Shown here: piece by piece, positions 32,801 through 50,145 of the stretch
Layout: each line of letters starts with the position of its first letter
Position numbering within the stretch: the stretch's first letter is position 1
Notes under the pieces: generated by a model
Told to the model about the DNA's origin: nothing
What the model saw: the letters and a program-made list of their open reading frames with translations, nothing else
Database searches by the model: none
From: Strigamia acuminata
Lineage: Eukaryota > Arthropoda > Chilopoda > Geophilomorpha > Linotaeniidae
Length of the DNA stretch: 64,000 nucleotides
Direction of reading: 5' to 3'
Assembly: GCA_949358305.1 (NCBI GenBank)
Contig: OX442317.1
Span: forward strand, 4,344,186 to 4,408,185
Made by a program: the position numbers and the translations under genes

Positions 32801-35154
32801 ATCCAAACTCGGACGAATTGGGACTGGCGGTGGAGAAAACTTGCTCACCTTACCAAAAAGCGACAAAGAGGGAGGTAATAAAATTAACAGCGCAAATTTT
32901 CGACCCCTTAGGATTTGCCACACCATTCACCGTGACAGCACGCATGTTTTTCCAGTCCCTATGGCTCAGGAATTTGCCATGGGACGACGAATTAGACATC
33001 GAGTTGCGCGCTGATTGGAAGAAATGGACCGACCAAATTCCCACTCTGAAAAATATTGCAATTCCACGATGGTTGGGATTGGACGAATTTGACCAATGCG
33101 AAGTACACATATTCTGCGACGCGAGTCCGAAGGCATATGGGGCGGTGGCATACATCCAGAACTCTAATGGTGATTTGATTGAGACTAATTTCATTTTATC
33201 AAAGTGTCGTGTAGCTCCTGTCAAACCACTTACGCTGCCACGACTCGAACTCATGGGAGCACTGGTTGCTGTACGCCTCGCCGATCAAATCAAGGAACTG
33301 GTGACGCCAAACGAGATATTTTTTTGGACGGATTCGCAGATTTGTCTGCATTGGATAAAAAACACGTCCAAACGACCGCCAACCTTCGTGCACAATCGGG
33401 TACTGGAGATAAGAGAGAAGTCAAGAGTAGACGAGTGGAGACACGTGCCAGGCGTCGAAAATCCTGCCGACCGCCTGACAAGAGGAATGGACGCAGAGGC
33501 GATGATTGTCGAGCGACTTTGGTGGAAGGGACCAGACTGGCTGCGCGGAAGTCGTCAGGATTGGCCAAACCTACCGACAGAGACGGTCGAAGAACCGGAC
33601 GAGATGACTGAAATCCACGTCGAGGCGGTACAGACGACAATAACTAATGTTTTTCCGTTTGCCAAGTTTGGATCGCTTTCAAAGGCTATCCGAACGTTGG
33701 CATGGGTTTTCAGATTCGCTGACAACGCTGGGAAGCGACAACAAGACGCCAACCAGCGAGGTCGAGGTCCATTGGTCGCAACTGAGTTGAAACGCGCGAG
33801 ATTCGGCCTAATTCGAATCGCGCAAGCAGAGGTTTATGGCCAGGAAATAAACCAATTGAGGGATGGAAAACAAATTCAGAGGGATTCGAAATTGCGAGAC
33901 CTGAATCCACAGCTGAACGATATGGGGTTGATTGAACTGCAAACTCGACTGCAAAAATCACGAGATTTGCACACAGCTGTGCAACCTTTGATTTTACCTC
34001 CAAACCATAAACTCACGAAATTAATTTTACAACACTCTCATTTACAGGTCCTTCATTGCGGATTGACAGCCACATTGTCGAAATTTCGAGACTTATACTG
34101 GACACCATCCGCAAGGAGGACCTTAAAATCGATTTTGGACAAATGCGTCGTCTGCAAAAAGATTCAAGGACGGTTGATGCGAGAAGTGCCAGGCCCCCTC
34201 CCAGCAGACAGGACGACTAAGTGCCAACCATTCGCGGTTACTGGGGTCGATTTTGCTGGACCGATAATAATAAAGGGACGAACAACCAAAGCTTACATAG
34301 CCCTTTTCACGTGTGCAACCATTCGAGCGGTCCATTTGGAACTGGTTCCCTCATTGTCAACAACAGACTTTTTGGGAGCTTTTGAACGATTCATCAGTCG
34401 TAGAGGCCTCCCAAAGACGATGTACAGCGACAACGGGTCCACCTTTCGCCGCGCTCATTTAGAACTTTCATCTCTTTTACGCTCCACCAAAGACGAGGCG
34501 TTCCAAAATTATCTGGCTCAAAAGGGAATAGAGTGGAAGTTCATCGTGGAAAATGCACCATGGTGGGGAGGGTTTTGGGAGAGGATGGTACAGACAGTTA
34601 AACGTTGCTTGAAAAAAGTAATCGGATCTGCACACCTCAACTTTTATCAATTTGGAACTTTCTTGGCACAGACGGAAGCGGTCATCAACCGTAGGCCCAT
34701 CACATACGTGTACGAGAAGCCAAGCGAAGCCGAACCACTTACTCCAGCACATTTCTTGACGGGAATCATGCAAACGCACTTGCCGGATTCAGGGTCGACT
34801 GAAATACTCGAACCGACTCAAAAGGAATTCGTTCGACAGTGGCAATATCAACAACGCATGTTGTCAACATTTTGGTCACGCTGGTCCCGTGAATATTTAA
34901 AGGACCTGAAGGTGCAAACGGGAAAATCAGACAAACGTGAGCTGCAAATTGACGACGTTGTGATAATTGAGGAGCAATTTAAACCCCGTTTGAAATGGAA
35001 GATGGGGAGAGTGGTCGAAGTCAGACGAGGTCGCGATGACAAAGTTAGGTCATGTGAACTCGTGCTCGCGGATGGGGGAAAATTACGTCGACCAGTTCAA
35101 CGTCTCGTGCGTTTGGAAGTGGGGTCAGACATCCCCTCCCCGCCGGCAGTGTGA
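29875..35154 (+). CDS. BEL/Pao Gag-Pol polyprotein, 1,759 residues
   Basis: One uninterrupted frame. Approximate residues: Gag with the DUF1759-type region ([16 protein letters not shown]) 155-290; CCHC-type knuckles 375-440; aspartic protease near 486 with [11 protein letters not shown], a DGG where the family usually has DSG or DTG; reverse transcriptase 690-950 with YVDD at about 905; RNase H from about 1079 ([11 protein letters not shown]); integrase HHCC 1390-1430 and catalytic D, D, E at about 1457, 1516 and 1558; C-terminal DUF5641-like domain to the end. It makes the particle and the enzymes for copying and inserting the element. The stop TGA (35152-35154) lies within the first bases of the 3' LTR. 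The ATG at 29875 follows the primer site by 36 nt, and gag and pol need no frameshift. Confidence 0.93.
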   Translation: MVRVFELKNRAFRAAILVTETLLTTITAALTGRAAIPQATIELWMQQLEQKHKRAQTTFDATLDQAKSDQEIDTTVQALDALEDRLAAARAELARYIQTYFPPLPPQNLRPDAEAQPTANIDALAAAITAAVSAATPRVTPTNGQPFIKRKPLEIPKFDGRKPEEWGGFWKTFSIQVGDDEQLDATHKLLHLRTYLVGDALDDIKALEITAGNYNTAVTRLQKKYGDKIVLENKYLSNLINLPLVNSDRDRMGLQKLHRHVEINIENLANIEVPLAEIQRTIFPVLSSAIPRNVIMEYDKDCDGERSVTRLMDWLSSYIAKHAKYDMMKTQTKPDAATNKSSFTDNAHNNKGKFKRKEKEPRSGSASQLSVIIIKCQFCDSTEHNRKRCPLSMEERRKKLQKKGICLRCLGKAPHKTEECRTRMKCYSCEGAHHTHVCDTPKSTEVVEGVTHSNSVVTTCPPKSEFLMVQMVKMAGPKLSTSGVCYIDGGAQRTFIRSELVKKLNLKILGTETINLAVFGQEPKSEIRNRVELTLSPANSKSPAVTIEAIETAHVTSTPGEQPNAQLKAELHRRKIEVACKQVALHSKEVDLLIGVDHYWRVMTGQTEFLEENLIAVKTKFGWTLHGQTTNGTRVIAAPVRINKITLTPSTDDLLRRMWELEPIGVRHESVEDSDDAETLQKFEKTIKWTGSKYSVELPWIVDTNELDDNYRGAEQRIMSLIRRFRKQPNLYLEYKKVIDEQLKMGIVEEIPNQTSTGPVYYMPHSPVIKEERITTKLRVVFDASSHRKGHLSLNDCLSKGINFLPSLIFVLLGFRLGRVAMMGDIKKAFHMIEIALKDRDATRFFWIDECWDGIGKALLKVLRQTRVLFGATPSPFLLSATIRHHLRKYEKKYPETVKLLLKCLYVDDFISSLKTVAQALVTFRQSNLIFTEAGMELAKWQTNSPELRAKFREECPSDTLLTSDEDTKVLGIRWNPNSDELGLAVEKTCSPYQKATKREVIKLTAQIFDPLGFATPFTVTARMFFQSLWLRNLPWDDELDIELRADWKKWTDQIPTLKNIAIPRWLGLDEFDQCEVHIFCDASPKAYGAVAYIQNSNGDLIETNFILSKCRVAPVKPLTLPRLELMGALVAVRLADQIKELVTPNEIFFWTDSQICLHWIKNTSKRPPTFVHNRVLEIREKSRVDEWRHVPGVENPADRLTRGMDAEAMIVERLWWKGPDWLRGSRQDWPNLPTETVEEPDEMTEIHVEAVQTTITNVFPFAKFGSLSKAIRTLAWVFRFADNAGKRQQDANQRGRGPLVATELKRARFGLIRIAQAEVYGQEINQLRDGKQIQRDSKLRDLNPQLNDMGLIELQTRLQKSRDLHTAVQPLILPPNHKLTKLILQHSHLQVLHCGLTATLSKFRDLYWTPSARRTLKSILDKCVVCKKIQGRLMREVPGPLPADRTTKCQPFAVTGVDFAGPIIIKGRTTKAYIALFTCATIRAVHLELVPSLSTTDFLGAFERFISRRGLPKTMYSDNGSTFRRAHLELSSLLRSTKDEAFQNYLAQKGIEWKFIVENAPWWGGFWERMVQTVKRCLKKVIGSAHLNFYQFGTFLAQTEAVINRRPITYVYEKPSEAEPLTPAHFLTGIMQTHLPDSGSTEILEPTQKEFVRQWQYQQRMLSTFWSRWSREYLKDLKVQTGKSDKRELQIDDVVIIEEQFKPRLKWKMGRVVEVRRGRDDKVRSCELVLADGGKLRRPVQRLVRLEVGSDIPSPPAV

Positions 35155-35727
35155 AAATCGAGTGATTTTACGCGTGATATAAACTATTATTTGAATTGCT
35201 ATTCTCATTTTTGAATTGTTGTTATCTTTTATATTTCAATGTGTTGATTTGTCTTGTGGTTTTAGTTGTTATTTGTGTTTCATTTACATTGCTTTATCAT
35301 TGTATATTTTTATTGATAATTTACCATTTTATTAGATTGAATAGTTTAATATTGTTGTAATATTTCTTATTTTACTGCTTCAATATATTTGTATTTCTTA
35401 TTTGAGTGTTTGACCTGTTCCTCATTTGTAGTACCTTGCCCTGTTAATCCCTTAATTGGTGTGGGTTTTTCCTACCTCTTGAGCGCCGTCTCATTGGCGC
35501 TCTGAACGCGTCATCCACATTCCTCTACCCCTTTTCCCATTGTGTTGAAAATAGAATAAACTTTTAGTGTACTTTTTACCTCTAAAACGTGTGGTTGTGC
35601 TTTTACTTTGCTCCAACGCCATCTTTGAATTTCAACACAACCTCAACTTTATCCATCATTTGTATCCAGGAACTTTTAGAAACTTGTTGCTAAGTTTGTA
35701 TTATTTTTATCTTATGCAAATTTAACA
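35150..35727 (+). repeat. 3' LTR of the BEL/Pao element
   Basis: Same length as the 5' LTR, with no difference seen on reading both. Its first bases contain the gag-pol stop codon. Confidence 0.93.
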
Positions 35728-36863
35728 AGTTGGTCATTGAAAGACAAACAATTGAAATTTATGCGTCCAATCCCAAAGAGCTCTTTGCAACCTCATTACA
35801 CTAATGGAAAAATATGAAATCCAAACTCTAGGGGCCTTTAGATCCATTAATAACGCGCGGTTAACCAAACACTCACTAAGCACTGTCGCTATCAGGTGCA
35901 GACAAACTTGAGTGTTACGAAATAAAAAATGCACAATCAAAAGAAAAAATTAAAAATTAAAAATAGCAAACAATATTATCACATTAATTGACACAGTGAC
36001 GTAAATTGTGATTGCAAGGACCTGGAAAAGGATGTATATAAAAAAAAAACCTGGTTTGTAGTGCATTATGGGAGCGCTTTTTTTCGCACTGAGTAGGTTT
36101 GCACAGTCCAGTTGAGCTCACGGCACTCCGTTCGCTTCTCACTGCCACACCCAACTAAAAACACTGCAACAACAGTTGTTACTTACAAGTTAGTGTACCA
36201 GTAAGTGCGCAGCCATTTCTTTACTCGTGTGTACATGTATTTAAACGAAAACAGGAAAGAAACTGAAGGAAAAAAAAATCGTTTCAAACATTTCAACTTA
36301 TTTTAAGTTCGGGGAAAAATGTGTTCGTGTCGTTCGCATTCGCACACAACCCCAGGGCGTTTCCTAATGGAAAATTGCAGAACTTGCAGTTTCATTACGC
36401 GAAATCAATTGGTAGCGATGTTTTTATCGAGTTTGTTTGTGCGGTTTTAATTACATTTGATCTCGCGCTTGGAGATTTTCCTTCGAAAAAAAAAAATCGA
36501 AAAAACGGATTTTAAATGGATTTGGAACGAAATTAACATGAAATACATGAAATATTCACACTCTATAGTGTAAATATATCGACGGAGACCTTGACCCATT
36601 TGAATAATTTTTTCTTTGAAAAACTGCCGTCTTGAAAGCGCGCGCCCCTAAAAGCGTCCGAACAAATGGACGTGGCGGGCGGCTATTCGGCGCCTCCTGA
36701 CCGTGACGTTGATGCGTTGTGGTGCGGTTTCGATCTGTAAACAGGATAAATTGGAGAAATCATCTGTTTTATGTACAACATTTAGTTTAGGAGTTGTTTA
36801 CTTTGTTAAGTGGATATTTTTATTTGTTTGTTTATTTATTTATTTTTATTGTAGAGGAAAAAA
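35728..36863 (+). promoter_or_regulatory. upstream region of the first LITAF gene
   Basis: TATATAAA at 36035 is followed by a GTAAGTG donor at about 36201, then by a TTTATTGTAG acceptor at 36853 just before the first coding exon. A noncoding first exon ending near 36200 is plausible. A frame starting ATGGACGTGGCGGG at about 36666 reads YSAPPD, like LITAF N-termini, but cannot be joined in phase with a good donor. Confidence 0.4.
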
Positions 36864-41823
<4,960 letters not shown>

Positions 41824-43018
41824 GAAAACCAAAACAAAAAAATAATGATGGAAAAATTAAAAATCAAAATAATCGCAAATTAATTATATAAAGCAACACT
41901 GCTTCGGTACCACCAGTCAGAGATCATAACCAGATCTAGAGTACTCAAAACAAACCCTCATTTTGCTCCAAATTGAATTGCTGCCAATTGAGTATCAGTA
42001 CATATGTCAAATGTTTGTTTACATTAAACAAAACAAAACCTACAATTCCAACCAATGCTGCACCGAGCATTTCTAGATGTGTTCATTATCTCTACGTGGA
42101 AACTTGCAATGTTTTTTTTTGTACGTCTTTCTATCGTGCATGTAATTTTATAAGAAATTCATAAAATCTTACCTAATCTACATGTAAATGTCATTTACGT
42201 GCCATTGTACCGCAATCATTTTCTAAGTTCGGGTGTATTGAACCCACGCATGCAAATCATGATACTGGAAAATAAAAGTTTTGAAAAAAAGAAAAAATGA
42301 GCCAATAAAAAGAGTCTTTAAAAACAAGTTTCTCTTACACGTGCTCCTTCCCATCATGCCACAGCTGCCAAACAAGGCCTTGGGAATGTTTACCTTGGAG
42401 AACTTGTTAGAGGTCGCATCAAATATTCAATAAACGGCCCACTGACCACATTACATCGAGTTATTCAACAGGTAAGTTGCGTTTTTTAATCCATCTACGC
42501 AATCATTGATTACGATGACTAAATAAACCGGGTTATTGATTTTTTTGAACTTTTTTTTTCTTAACGATTTTCACTGCTTGAAATTTCATGTTTACTTTAC
42601 CGGAAAGTCAAGTAAGTACAATACAAACAGTAAATACAATCTTTACATCATATTTACTTGACTTTTTAGTAAAGTAAATATGAAATTTCCATTAGAAGAT
42701 GCGGGAAAGGCGCAATTGATCTATGTATAGAAGTGGATTATTTTTAGATGATGAAACGGAGGAAATTTCAAGACCGCTTTGAAGTTTCTTTATATTTATT
42801 TGATTTTAAAAATCTGAAATGTATTTATTTTTATTTTAGTTAGTCGGGATTGTTTGTGGCATTTAACTTCCCTTTGGCCTTATTGGTATTTTCGATGTTG
42901 TAATCATAATTGTTTGGAGCGAAACATGTTGCATAATACGCAGCTGCCATGTTGACCTAGTCTGTGTAGACGTTGTTCCTAATTTATTTGCTGTGCATTT
43001 GTGTTTAGGAAGAGAGCC
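41824..43018. other. intergenic region between two LITAF loci
   Basis: It contains the 3' end of LITAF A (AATAAA near 42271), a foldback at 42580-42689 listed separately, and the GTGTTTAG acceptor at about 43001-43008 that precedes the LITAF B start codon. Nothing else is recognised. Confidence 0.4.
42580..42689. repeat. 110-bp foldback element
   Basis: GAAATTTCATGTTTACTTTA at the left pairs with TAAAGTAAATATGAAATTTC at the right, and AAGTCAAGTAA with TTACTTGACTT further in. The central AAACAGTAAATACAAT is shared with 29087-29125. Confidence 0.8.
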
Positions 43019-43950
<932 letters not shown>

Positions 43951-44813
43951 ACTTGTGACGTAACTTCTTGATGCCATTTATTGAGATTAATAATCGGAGG
44001 CACATACGCCAGCTATCTACACACTCGTGCCATCTAGTGAGGGACGATGCCAACTTACTGATATTTGCTTTTTGTTTGATTTTTTCAATAAAAGCTATTT
44101 CATTTATATTTTTATCAGCCAAATTAATGCAAATAAAACGAGTGCTATTTTTCTTATTTTAATTCCTCTTGTTTTCAATGACTATATCTATTTATCTTGT
44201 TTCATATTTTAATATTTATAAATCGGTAATGTTGAGTTTCATGTAAATGTGCAAAATAAAGTATCGCTGTATGAATAAACATTTGTATTAATGACTGAAA
44301 ACGAAAAGAAACCGAAACCTCATTACTGTAACTGATGTGTTGTTAATCCTTTGTTTATCGGCGCACTGAATCCGTTGTCATGACAACTATTAACGCTAGG
44401 CGAACGATGACAGAAGCTAATTAATGAACAGCCAATTATTGGATGGTTTGGATTCATAACCACAGAGATAATTAATGACTAAATCCTTTGTGAGGATGGA
44501 TTAGCGGATTAAGGAATAGGTAGAAAAAAATGTTTGTTTTCAGTTCATTTTCAATGGATTAATAGCTAATCTCCATAATAAAACCATGTAATAATTTCTA
44601 ATAATGTTTATTAAGCCGTAGTTTTGCCTTTTAATGATACCTTGCAAGGTTTCATGATTTTTTTTTTAAATTCGTTTATTTTCACCATTTTTTCACATCC
44701 AAAGTTTACAGGTTTTACCACTAACTTCAAACTTTTATGTAGCGTTATCTGAGCTGAAAGTTTTGTAAAAAACGTAAGAAAATCTCAGATGTTGTGCACC
44801 AGTTGAAATTTAA
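43951..44813. other. 3' flank of LITAF B; no gene seen
   Basis: Poly(A) signals at 44087 and about 44257. AT-rich sequence with no repeat that I can name, up to the promoter of the small gene at 44874. Confidence 0.4.
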
Positions 44814-44821
44814 TGACGTCA
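44814..44821 (+). promoter_or_regulatory. CRE-type site upstream of the small gene
   Basis: TGACGTCA, a perfect palindromic cAMP-response/bZIP site, lies 53 nt before the ATG at 44874. The same octamer occurs near 26575, 47955 and 60565. Confidence 0.5.
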
Positions 44822-44873
44822 CATTTTTAACTCGACTAGAATTTGGGCGGTAGTAACAACCTACGAGTAGACG

Positions 44874-45159
44874 ATGGCCGATTACATTGCAGAACTGTAT
44901 CCTACAAATTTAATGGATTTAGACGATCAAATAAAGCTGTTTAGATATGATTCACAAGCGTTTTGTAAGTAAATCGAACTACAATCGTAATCAATTGACT
45001 AAATTTCCTGTTTATTTGTTTTTTAAAGGTTTCAATTGTTTTGGCGACCATTTTTCAAAAATGACGGATGTGCGCGACCGATTTTATTCGATCTTTTCGT
45101 CGTTGTTGCGGTTTATTCACGCAAATATCATATTCGGAAGGTTTATTCAATCGTCATAA
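44874..45159 (+). CDS. small two-exon gene, 73 residues, product unknown
   Basis: Exon 1 44874-44964 begins ATG and reads MADYIAELYPTNLMDLDDQ; it ends TTT T|GTAAGT. A 64-nt intron, typical for this genome, ends TTTTAAAG. Exon 2 45029-45159 continues in phase (T|GT) as CFNCFGDHFSKMTDVRDRF, then a hydrophobic stretch RFIHANIIFGRFIQ and TAA. Start, donor, acceptor and phase all agree, which is unlikely for chance sequence of this size. C-x2-C and a C-terminal hydrophobic patch are visible. The family is not recognised. An alternative is a longer gene with a donor at GGAAG|GTTT (about 45141). Confidence 0.45.
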
Positions 45160-46559
45160 ATTTAAAAAAAAATAATCTTTACATTTTTAATTCTAATTTT
45201 TCTTCCGTAATTAACTTGGTTTCTCTAATTATCTAGATTTTTCGCTTCACCTTCAATTTCCATTTTTTAATTCCTGAGATGTTTAAAACAAAACCAGGAC
45301 CATTTTGAAAGGTGTCAACTTTAGGTGAAGTTGTTGCAAATTTTAAAAATGTATGCACTCTAAAAGAGTCTGCATTAGTTCTTGTACGGAGGTAATTACC
45401 TTTTTTCCCAATAAATTTTAAGAAATGGCACCTGTAACATGATTTAGGAAAATGTTGTTATAAACAGGTTGCACAGAGGGTTGGGTTATAGGAAATGAAA
45501 GGGGGGAGTTGGAGTATGGCTGACAATCATGGGGCCATTAATGGCGTCTCATTAGACGACATACTCTTTATCATTTTCATTTCTCTTTTTTTTTTTTTTT
45601 TCTCCTCCAATTTCACTTTGAAATGCTTTAATTAGCTGACAAGTTGAGGGAGAAAAAAAAGGAAAAAAAAATAACTCATGAAATTGTCCAAATCTTTCTG
45701 TCTGTGCCTTCCATCATGCAATTTGATTGACATTTGGTGTAATTTTGGTGTAAAAAAAATGAAATAATAATGTAGAAATAAACATTTATGTCATCAGGTG
45801 AAACATGTGTTAAATCATCTGGAATAAATGCAGCTATTTCTGTAGGGATTTGAATTTAGTATTGAAATTTGTGTAAATTTAAGTTTGATTTTGTACTTTT
45901 CTGTCGTGAATTAACTACAGTGAGTATTGATATCAATTTTTTTTAGTGTTTTTGATCAATTTAGACAATTATTTTAGTTTTAATCAATTTTTGTATTGAA
46001 ATTAGTGATTTCGGTTAATTTATATATTGATTTCAGTTGTTTTGGTCAATTTAGAGCTGTGTTGTGAAGGATTTATGATAGTTTTTAATTAATATACAAA
46101 AATCCCAAATTTTAAAAAAATCTGGAAAAAAATTTCGGAAAAAAAAATTTTTTTTTTTTTCATTTTATGAAATTAATTGAATTTTTCGGGCTTTTTAATT
46201 AGAAAAAAATTTTTTTTTGTCGCTATTGTAACATTTCTTGGTTAGAAGTCGGCTCAATAGATGGCAATGGCAGTCTTCTCCGATTTCCCAAATCCACGCA
46301 CAATCTAAACTTCTTTCTCTTTGTAGATTCCCCGCAACTGCAACATCCCATCCGACAAACCAATAATCCAGAATATGGTTGAGAATAATCCACAAATGAC
46401 ACTAATCATCTACAAATTGATTTCGAGATGAAAGCCAAGTAAGTGAGCATTAAACGAGTTATTTTTTGTGTCATTTCACTATACCGAGGTCGTTGCGCGC
46501 TTACCATTATTTGTATCCTTAATCCTCTGATGTTGACCTGGCCTTAAATTTATACGCAG
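45160..46559. other. no gene seen
   Basis: AT-rich spacer with T-runs near 45580 and 46145 and A/T low complexity at 46080-46220. Confidence 0.4.
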
Positions 46560-46760
46560 CATTGGCTCCTTTCTTTGGTTAATCCGAGTGGTCAGTTGGA
46601 TGTCACCCTGAGTGTTACATATGAGGCCCATAGGCCTCTGATTTGTGGCCCAATGAGAATCGCTAGAAGGGGATCAGCAAGAGGACGCCACTTGACGATC
46701 CTCATAAATCAGTGGACACACATCTAAGCCTAAGGGTCAACACAGAGCGCTGCAGAATTT
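46560..46760. other. GC-richer island, possible regulatory element
   Basis: Non-repetitive sequence in an AT-rich desert. It contains TGTGGCCCAATGAG (a Runx-like core and a CCAAT box). No reading frame. Function is inferred only from composition and context. Confidence 0.25.
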
Positions 46761-47029
46761 GGTAGACGAATAAAAAGTGAAGGGCGAGTTAATGATATTG
46801 GGCAATAGACACTCTTGAGGAAATACACTTTGGGATCTTGGGCGGAGGGGAAAAGGAAATATGATTGAATTTGAGCAGAGAGTATCAAGAGATGAGATGG
46901 TTTAAGCAGATGTAATGGATGATTGAGGATGCCAAAGTGTTTGTTGATCTGGATTTTATTGTGTCGTTCGACTAAATTGATATCTCGCTACTTAAGAAAG
47001 CGACACAACGGAGAAGGAAGGCCGAGCAT

Positions 47030-47031
47030 AT

Positions 47032-47062
<31 letters not shown>

Positions 47063-47063
47063 T
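47030..47063. repeat. (TTTA)n microsatellite
   Basis: About eight TTTA units. Confidence 0.9.
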
Positions 47064-47279
47064 CACTAAAAATTCAAGAAGTTATTTTAAAGATAAGTTG
47101 CACCAAGAAGAATGAGTTATTTCTATATACAAATGCAAATAATAATGAATCAAATTGTAAAACTGACAGCTCCGGTTATATTGCTATGGGAGTATTGCAG
47201 CAAAGCACAGGGGCAGCACAAACCCATCTTGAATTTTTGGTGAAATTAAAAATTTTTCTTTTTTCATTTACACTTGTTT

Positions 47280-47422
47280 GTACTGAAAAAATCGGTTCGT
47301 TATAACGAAATTTTTTTAACATAGTGTTCTATGGCCAACCAACCAAATAAGCAATTTTTACCAGTTTGTTATAACGATAAATTCGTTATATCGCGATTCG
47401 TTATAAAGAGTTTCGACTGTAA
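47280..47422. repeat. Tigger/pogo-like MITE fragment
   Basis: The right end, read inward, is CAGTCGAAACTCTTTATAAC, followed by CGAATCGCGATATAACGAAT. This CAGTNGAA...TATAACGAA wording is common to Tigger/pogo-type ends. The left part has TTCGTTATAACGAAA but no matching terminal repeat, so the copy is truncated or diverged. Confidence 0.45.
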
Positions 47423-47995
47423 TGTAAACGGAGCATAATTTATAAGGGAAAAAGTGCCTGATGCAAACTCGTGTATCAGTTTGTGTGGAATGCCGATAAG
47501 TTTTGGCGATTTCATTAAATTCCGAAATATTTGCAGGCTAGTGTGATACAATTACGTGTATTAAAAGTTACTATTGGTAGAGTTTCACAGTTTTAGTTGG
47601 GTTTAACATCAAAAAGTCATTTTGAAATGATGTCATCCAGATTGAGTTTTAATACCCTTAATGTGATGATGCACAATTGCAATAGGAATGATGAGGCTTT
47701 TAATTACACATCAGACAAATATCCCGATTTAGTGTCACTTTGTACATATACGACAAATTAGGCTTGCTTTTTATTTTTACGATCCTATTCATCAAGTGGA
47801 CCATTAGTTTATATGGTTAGGATAAGAATTAGCCGAGTTAATTAAATAATAAATTGCAAAACTTGATGTTAAACTCAAAATTCTTAAAGCATCCAAACCA
47901 CAGCCGCATTCTTTTTAAAAAATATCGTAAAATCCGCGTTTTCACAGGAAGTGACGTCATATTTGAAACCCAGCACTTATTCGGGCCGGCGCATA

Positions 47996-48428
47996 AGCGA
48001 AAAATCACCGTTTTTTGCGAAAAAACATTGATTTTTGCGAAAAAACATTGATTTTTGCGAAAAAACATCGATTTTTGCGAAAAAACACCGATTTTTGCGA
48101 AAAAACACCGATTTTTGCGAAAAATGGTGATTTTTTCGTGAAAATCACCGATTTTTTCGTAAAAATCACCGATTTTTTCGTAAAAATCACCGATTTTTTC
48201 GTAAAAATCACCGATTTTTTCGTAAAAATCACCGATTTTTTCGTAAAAATCACCGATTTCTTCGTTAAAATCACCGATTTCTTCGTTAAAATCACCGATT
48301 TCTTTGTTAAAATCACCGATTTCTTCGTTAAAATCACCGATTTCTTCGTTAAAATCACCGATTTCTTCGTTAAAATCACCGATTTCTTCGTTAAAATCAC
48401 CGATTTCTTGCAAAAAAACCGGTGATTT
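47996..48428. repeat. 21-bp minisatellite
   Basis: About 20 units in three zones: CGAAAAAACACCGATTTTTG (48000-48120), ATTTTTTCGTAAAAATCACC (48130-48255) and ATTTCTTCGTTAAAATCACC (48256-48410). Each unit is itself a near-palindrome. The 21-bp period leaves both strands open (heptads FVKITDF and EIGDFNE), which is an artefact and not a protein. Confidence 0.9.
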
Positions 48429-49549
48429 TACCGGACCCGGCGTTTATTCAAGGCCGGCGCCAACTTGTGAAATCGCCGCTGACCAGCCGGTGCTTAAACG
48501 GGACCGGCGACTAACTGAACTCCGGCTATAATAGGAGGCGCTACGGTACACCTAATTCTGTTTTTACACGCTAAACACGTTTCAGATAACAACATGTTTT
48601 TGTTTTTAGAATCGAAGAAATACGGTAGTGATTTTTTGCTGCAACTTGTAATGAAGGGCGACTTTAATTTGAAGAAATACGGTAAATAAAAAATTAATGC
48701 AGTTGTATTTCTTATCGTGAAATAGCTATTGCAATAATGAAGCAGCTCGGATAACTTTGGGCTATATTTTTATGCCTCCCACTTGACTATCTTTTGTTTG
48801 TTGTGCTTTCATATGCACTTCTCTGGAGAGTTTAACAATACACTGAAAGGAATATCCACTCGGGGCTACATCCCTTATCTTTTATATGGGATTTGAACAA
48901 CAAAGTTTACAAAGTTTGCCAACAGTTTGCAACATGTTTTCATACAACATTGGCCATTTTGGCAATCAGTTGCAGCATTAATGTGCATCGTGTGAAAATA
49001 ATGGAAGGGATGACGAGACATATTACTCGTGTCAATAATAGTTGATACCCAAGGAGTTTTATCGGGTTGGCATGACGCTTCACTGCTTGTGATGTATTAA
49101 GTTTGACAATCCACGAAGCAGATTTAACTTCGAAAGTTATCTGAGGCTTAAAAATTGATACAAAAACTATCGGATGTGAGTGCAAGGTGGGGGTGGTGTG
49201 CTTTTTCAAAATACAATCTCTCCCCACTGACAATGCCACTCCAAGATGTAATATTAAAAAAAAAATGGGAAAAGAAGCGCTGTTTATGGACCAGTGGGTG
49301 TGCCTATCAAGAAAACAAAGAATAAGTCAGGTGTCAATGTTTATTGACATTTGGTTGGAAATCGCATGTCTGTTTACTCATGAGTGTCAGCTGAGATGGC
49401 AGTGGGAAAAAGTTAATAGATAAAAGTATCATAAACTTGTTAAATGTCTATCTATTGTTGAAAAATGTTATCTGAATGCAGGTAGAAAAAGTTGTGATTT
49501 TAGAGGGGGTCCTAAGCTACAATAAATGGTTTAAAAATTAAAAATACAT
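48429..49549. other. no gene; a small repeat copy
   Basis: AATCGAAGAAATACGGTA at about 48610, echoed by GAAGAAATACGGTAAA at about 48673, matches the right end of the foldback at 63577-63735. CACCTAATTCTGTTTTTACA at about 48548 matches the left end of TIR family 2. No coding feature. Confidence 0.4.
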
Positions 49550-49689
49550 TAGCTGCATTCAAAAACTAAAACATTTTGTGTTTTACTTCAATTTTAAACC
49601 AAAAATGACATCATTTCCTGTTAAACTCCATGTTAAAACTTAAAATACACCTAAACTAAAATTGTTATTTTAGTTTTTGAATGCAGCTA
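49550..49689. repeat. 140-bp MITE with 22-bp perfect TIRs
   Basis: TAGCTGCATTCAAAAACTAA plus AA at the left and its exact reverse complement at the right. No coding capacity. The ends resemble those of the larger element at 59534-60098 (GCATTCGAAAAG). Confidence 0.85.
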
Positions 49690-49791
49690 TTGAAATTATA
49701 TGGCAATGTACAGTATTTTGAAATGCATTGGGTTTCACAAGAATGTATTTTGTAATATATTTTTGCATGTTACTGGTTTGCAAATGATAAT

Positions 49792-50145
49792 TAAGGTTTC
49801 GGTACCGGGAAACCCGGTGAAAAATCAGGGTACCGGGAACTGGGAATTTTCAAAATAACCGGCTCCGTCAAAAAACGTCGTTAAAATGTCATTTTCGTCA
49901 TTGAAACGTTGCAACTTGTAATGTTTCAAGGATAAAAATGGCTATTTTTACCATAAAAAATGGCTAAAATGGGCCTTTTTTGACGAAAAATGGCTAAAAT
50001 TGGCCATTTTTTACGAAAAACGGCCATTTTTAACCATTTTTTGTCGCCTGATTTTAATTCTCGGGAGTACCGATTTCCCAGGAATATCGGCCATTTTGGT
50101 ACCGTGAATCGGGAATTGGAAAAGGGCGGGAAAACCGAAACCCTA
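49792..50145. mobile_element. hAT-type MITE with 8-bp target duplication
   Basis: Ends TAAGGTTTCGGT and ACCGAAACCCTA are inverted. ATGATAAT flanks both sides (49784-49791 and 50146-50153), the 8-bp duplication expected of hAT transposition. The interior has inverted AAAATGGC/GCCATTTT runs and no transposase. Confidence 0.85.

Larger units (their letters stand above)
29242..35727 (+). mobile_element. complete BEL/Pao LTR retrotransposon
   Basis: 6,486 bp bounded by two 578-bp LTRs that begin TGTGAAAATCG and end TTTAACA, with a 5-bp target duplication AGTTG on both sides (29237-29241 and 35728-35732). The LTRs look identical by eye, so insertion was recent. A primer binding site directly follows the 5' LTR, and one long gag-pol frame fills the interior. 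No envelope-like frame is present. This is the only intact autonomous element in the window. Confidence 0.95.

Noticed and set aside
29242-35727. Envelope gene that would make the element virus-like
   Set aside because: The frame ends at the 3' LTR after the integrase and DUF5641-like region. No room for, or trace of, an envelope frame.
36666-36740. Upstream LITAF N-terminal exon (MDVAGGYSAPPD)
   Set aside because: The wording is attractive, but no donor joins it in phase to the 36864 frame with a good consensus.
47838-48425. Frames of 130-190 codons with heptads such as EIGDFNE or FVKITDF
   Set aside because: Products of a 21-bp tandem repeat (a multiple of three), open on both strands.
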